A stretch of DNA of 23,231 nt from positions 1-23,231 of the forward strand of contig JAEZDS010000257.1 in assembly GCA_023433205.1 (NCBI GenBank), read 5' to 3'. Positions 22,988-23,231 of this stretch are shown piece after piece (the first letter of the stretch is position 1; each line of letters begins with the position of its first letter). Position numbers and translations under genes: made by a program. This DNA is from Bacteroidota bacterium. Lineage in GTDB: Bacteria; Bacteroidota; Bacteroidia; B-17B0; Aurantibacillaceae. The notes below the pieces were generated by a model that worked only from the letters and a program-made list of their open reading frames with translations, searched no databases and was not told the DNA's origin.

Positions 22988-23019
22988 CAAAGATAAGTAA
23001 ATTTGATGAAGATTCCAAA
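22988..23019 (-). promoter_or_regulatory. Promoter of higBA, Bacteroidota consensus
   Basis: On the minus strand TTTG (23019-23016), then exactly 20 nt, then TATCTTTG (22995-22988). Both boxes match the Bacteroidota TTTG / TAnnTTTG consensus fully. It is the best promoter in the window and lies between the upstream repeat element and higB, so the pair carries its own promoter. Confidence 0.75.
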
Positions 23020-23064
23020 TCTTTCAAAGTCCGAGGAGAAAGTCCGGAGGTCTGTCCGAAGCAA

Positions 23065-23209
23065 TGCAGCATAACGGTTTGCGCACTGCCGTGAGGCCGG
23101 CCCGAGAAGCCGCCGGTTGTTAAAAGTACGGAACCCGATAGCTATCGGGTCCACCGAGAAGTTAAAGAAGCGGACGCGCCGCCGCCACATTAGAGCAAGT
23201 TAGGCTGCA
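23065..23209 (-). repeat. attC-like element 1 (upstream boundary of the higBA segment)
   Basis: The ends are an inverted repeat with one mismatch in eleven: TGCAGCATAAC (23065-23075) and GTTAGGCTGCA (23199-23209). On the minus strand this reads GCCTAAC (a full match to RYYYAAC) ... GTTATGC (near GTTRRRY). A second short complementary pair lies inside (TTTGC at 23078-23082 with GCAA at 23195-23198), which resembles the R and L boxes of attC. The length of 145 nt fits large attC sites. The middle holds the 51-nt repeat block. Internal pairing is imperfect, so this is a candidate. Confidence 0.5.
23127..23177. repeat. 51-nt repeat block with 18-nt palindrome, copy 2
   Basis: Second copy of the block at 22227-22277, 50 of 51 bases identical, with palindrome ACCCGATAGCTATCGGGT at 23133-23150. 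Outside the block the two elements keep only short matches (for example TAACGG, TTGCG and TGTTAAA), so the shared part is sharply bounded. Confidence 0.9.
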
Positions 23210-23229
23210 ATATCGCGTTTGTCCAGGCA
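23200..23229 (-). CDS. Possible 3' end of a gene cut by the window edge
   Basis: On the minus strand the last bases of the window read as nine codons (CLDKRDIAA) and then TAA at 23202-23200, inside the GCCTAAC core of attC-like element 1. HigA also ends in Ala-Ala-stop at the equivalent place of element 2. Nine codons cannot prove coding; the support is the matching geometry. Confidence 0.3.
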   Translation of the reverse strand, partial: CLDKRDIAA

Positions 23230-23231
23230 GC

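Noticed and set aside
22227..23177. CRISPR array suggested by repeated palindromic blocks
   Set aside because: Only two copies, 900 bp apart, with genes between them; no regular short spacers and no cas genes.
22987..23190. 67-codon minus-strand ORF upstream of higB
   Set aside because: Another translation of the repeat block; it overlaps the higBA promoter.
22166..23209. Transposon or insertion sequence ends
   Set aside because: No transposase frame lies between the elements, and no target-site duplication could be seen; the cassette reading fits better.

Overview
The window looks like chromosomal DNA from a Bacteroidota bacterium. The evidence is a secreted cyclophilin with a type IX secretion (T9SS) sorting tail, an S46 dipeptidyl-peptidase, a DUF4468 protein, a lipoprotein with the GCTDxxAxNF motif, and several promoter candidates of the Bacteroidota type (TTTG about 20 nt upstream of TAnnTTTG). 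Starts rarely have a Shine-Dalgarno sequence. The genus cannot be told from the sequence.

Layout. (1) 71-4680, minus strand: pyruvate dehydrogenase E1-alpha and E2 (two lipoyl domains), then a crotonase-family protein, D-aminoacyl-tRNA deacylase and a DinB-like protein. (2) 4840-13180, plus strand: a dipeptide epimerase for muropeptide recycling; an MBOAT plus AlgJ/AlgX-like pair for O-acetylating an exported glycan; an S46 dipeptidyl-peptidase with the Asp/Glu-specificity arginine; an HMA-fold small protein coupled to an MFS exporter; and a zinc-ribbon/coiled-coil protein of unknown function. (3) 13228-15534, minus strand: an SRPBCC protein, a T9SS-exported cyclophilin and a lipoprotein. (4) 15734-18827: an orphan response regulator (+), an RNA methyltransferase-like protein (-) and a FucP-type sugar transporter (+). 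(5) 18904-21990, minus strand: a DUF1003 membrane protein whose frame is broken by a TAA codon, a soluble-glucose-dehydrogenase-like lipoprotein and a DUF4468 protein. (6) 22074-23231: an accessory segment with a higB-higA toxin-antitoxin pair.

The most interesting part is segment 6. The higBA pair lies between two repeat-rich elements whose ends form imperfect inverted repeats built on xTAAC/GTTAx cores. The stop codon of higA, and apparently that of a second gene cut by the window edge, sit inside those cores. The shared 51-nt block of the two elements recurs at exactly 900 bp. I read this as a mobile gene-cassette array of integron attC type or an analogous system. No integrase is in view, and the elements differ in length and internal folding, so this remains a hypothesis. 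The pair has its own near-perfect promoter with a 13-nt palindrome over the predicted transcription start.

Stretches over 300 bp without a firm gene are 20968-21357 (AT-rich, with an unexplained open frame) and 21928-22375 (repeat element plus a possible 30-codon ORF). The rest of the window is dense housekeeping and envelope genes.
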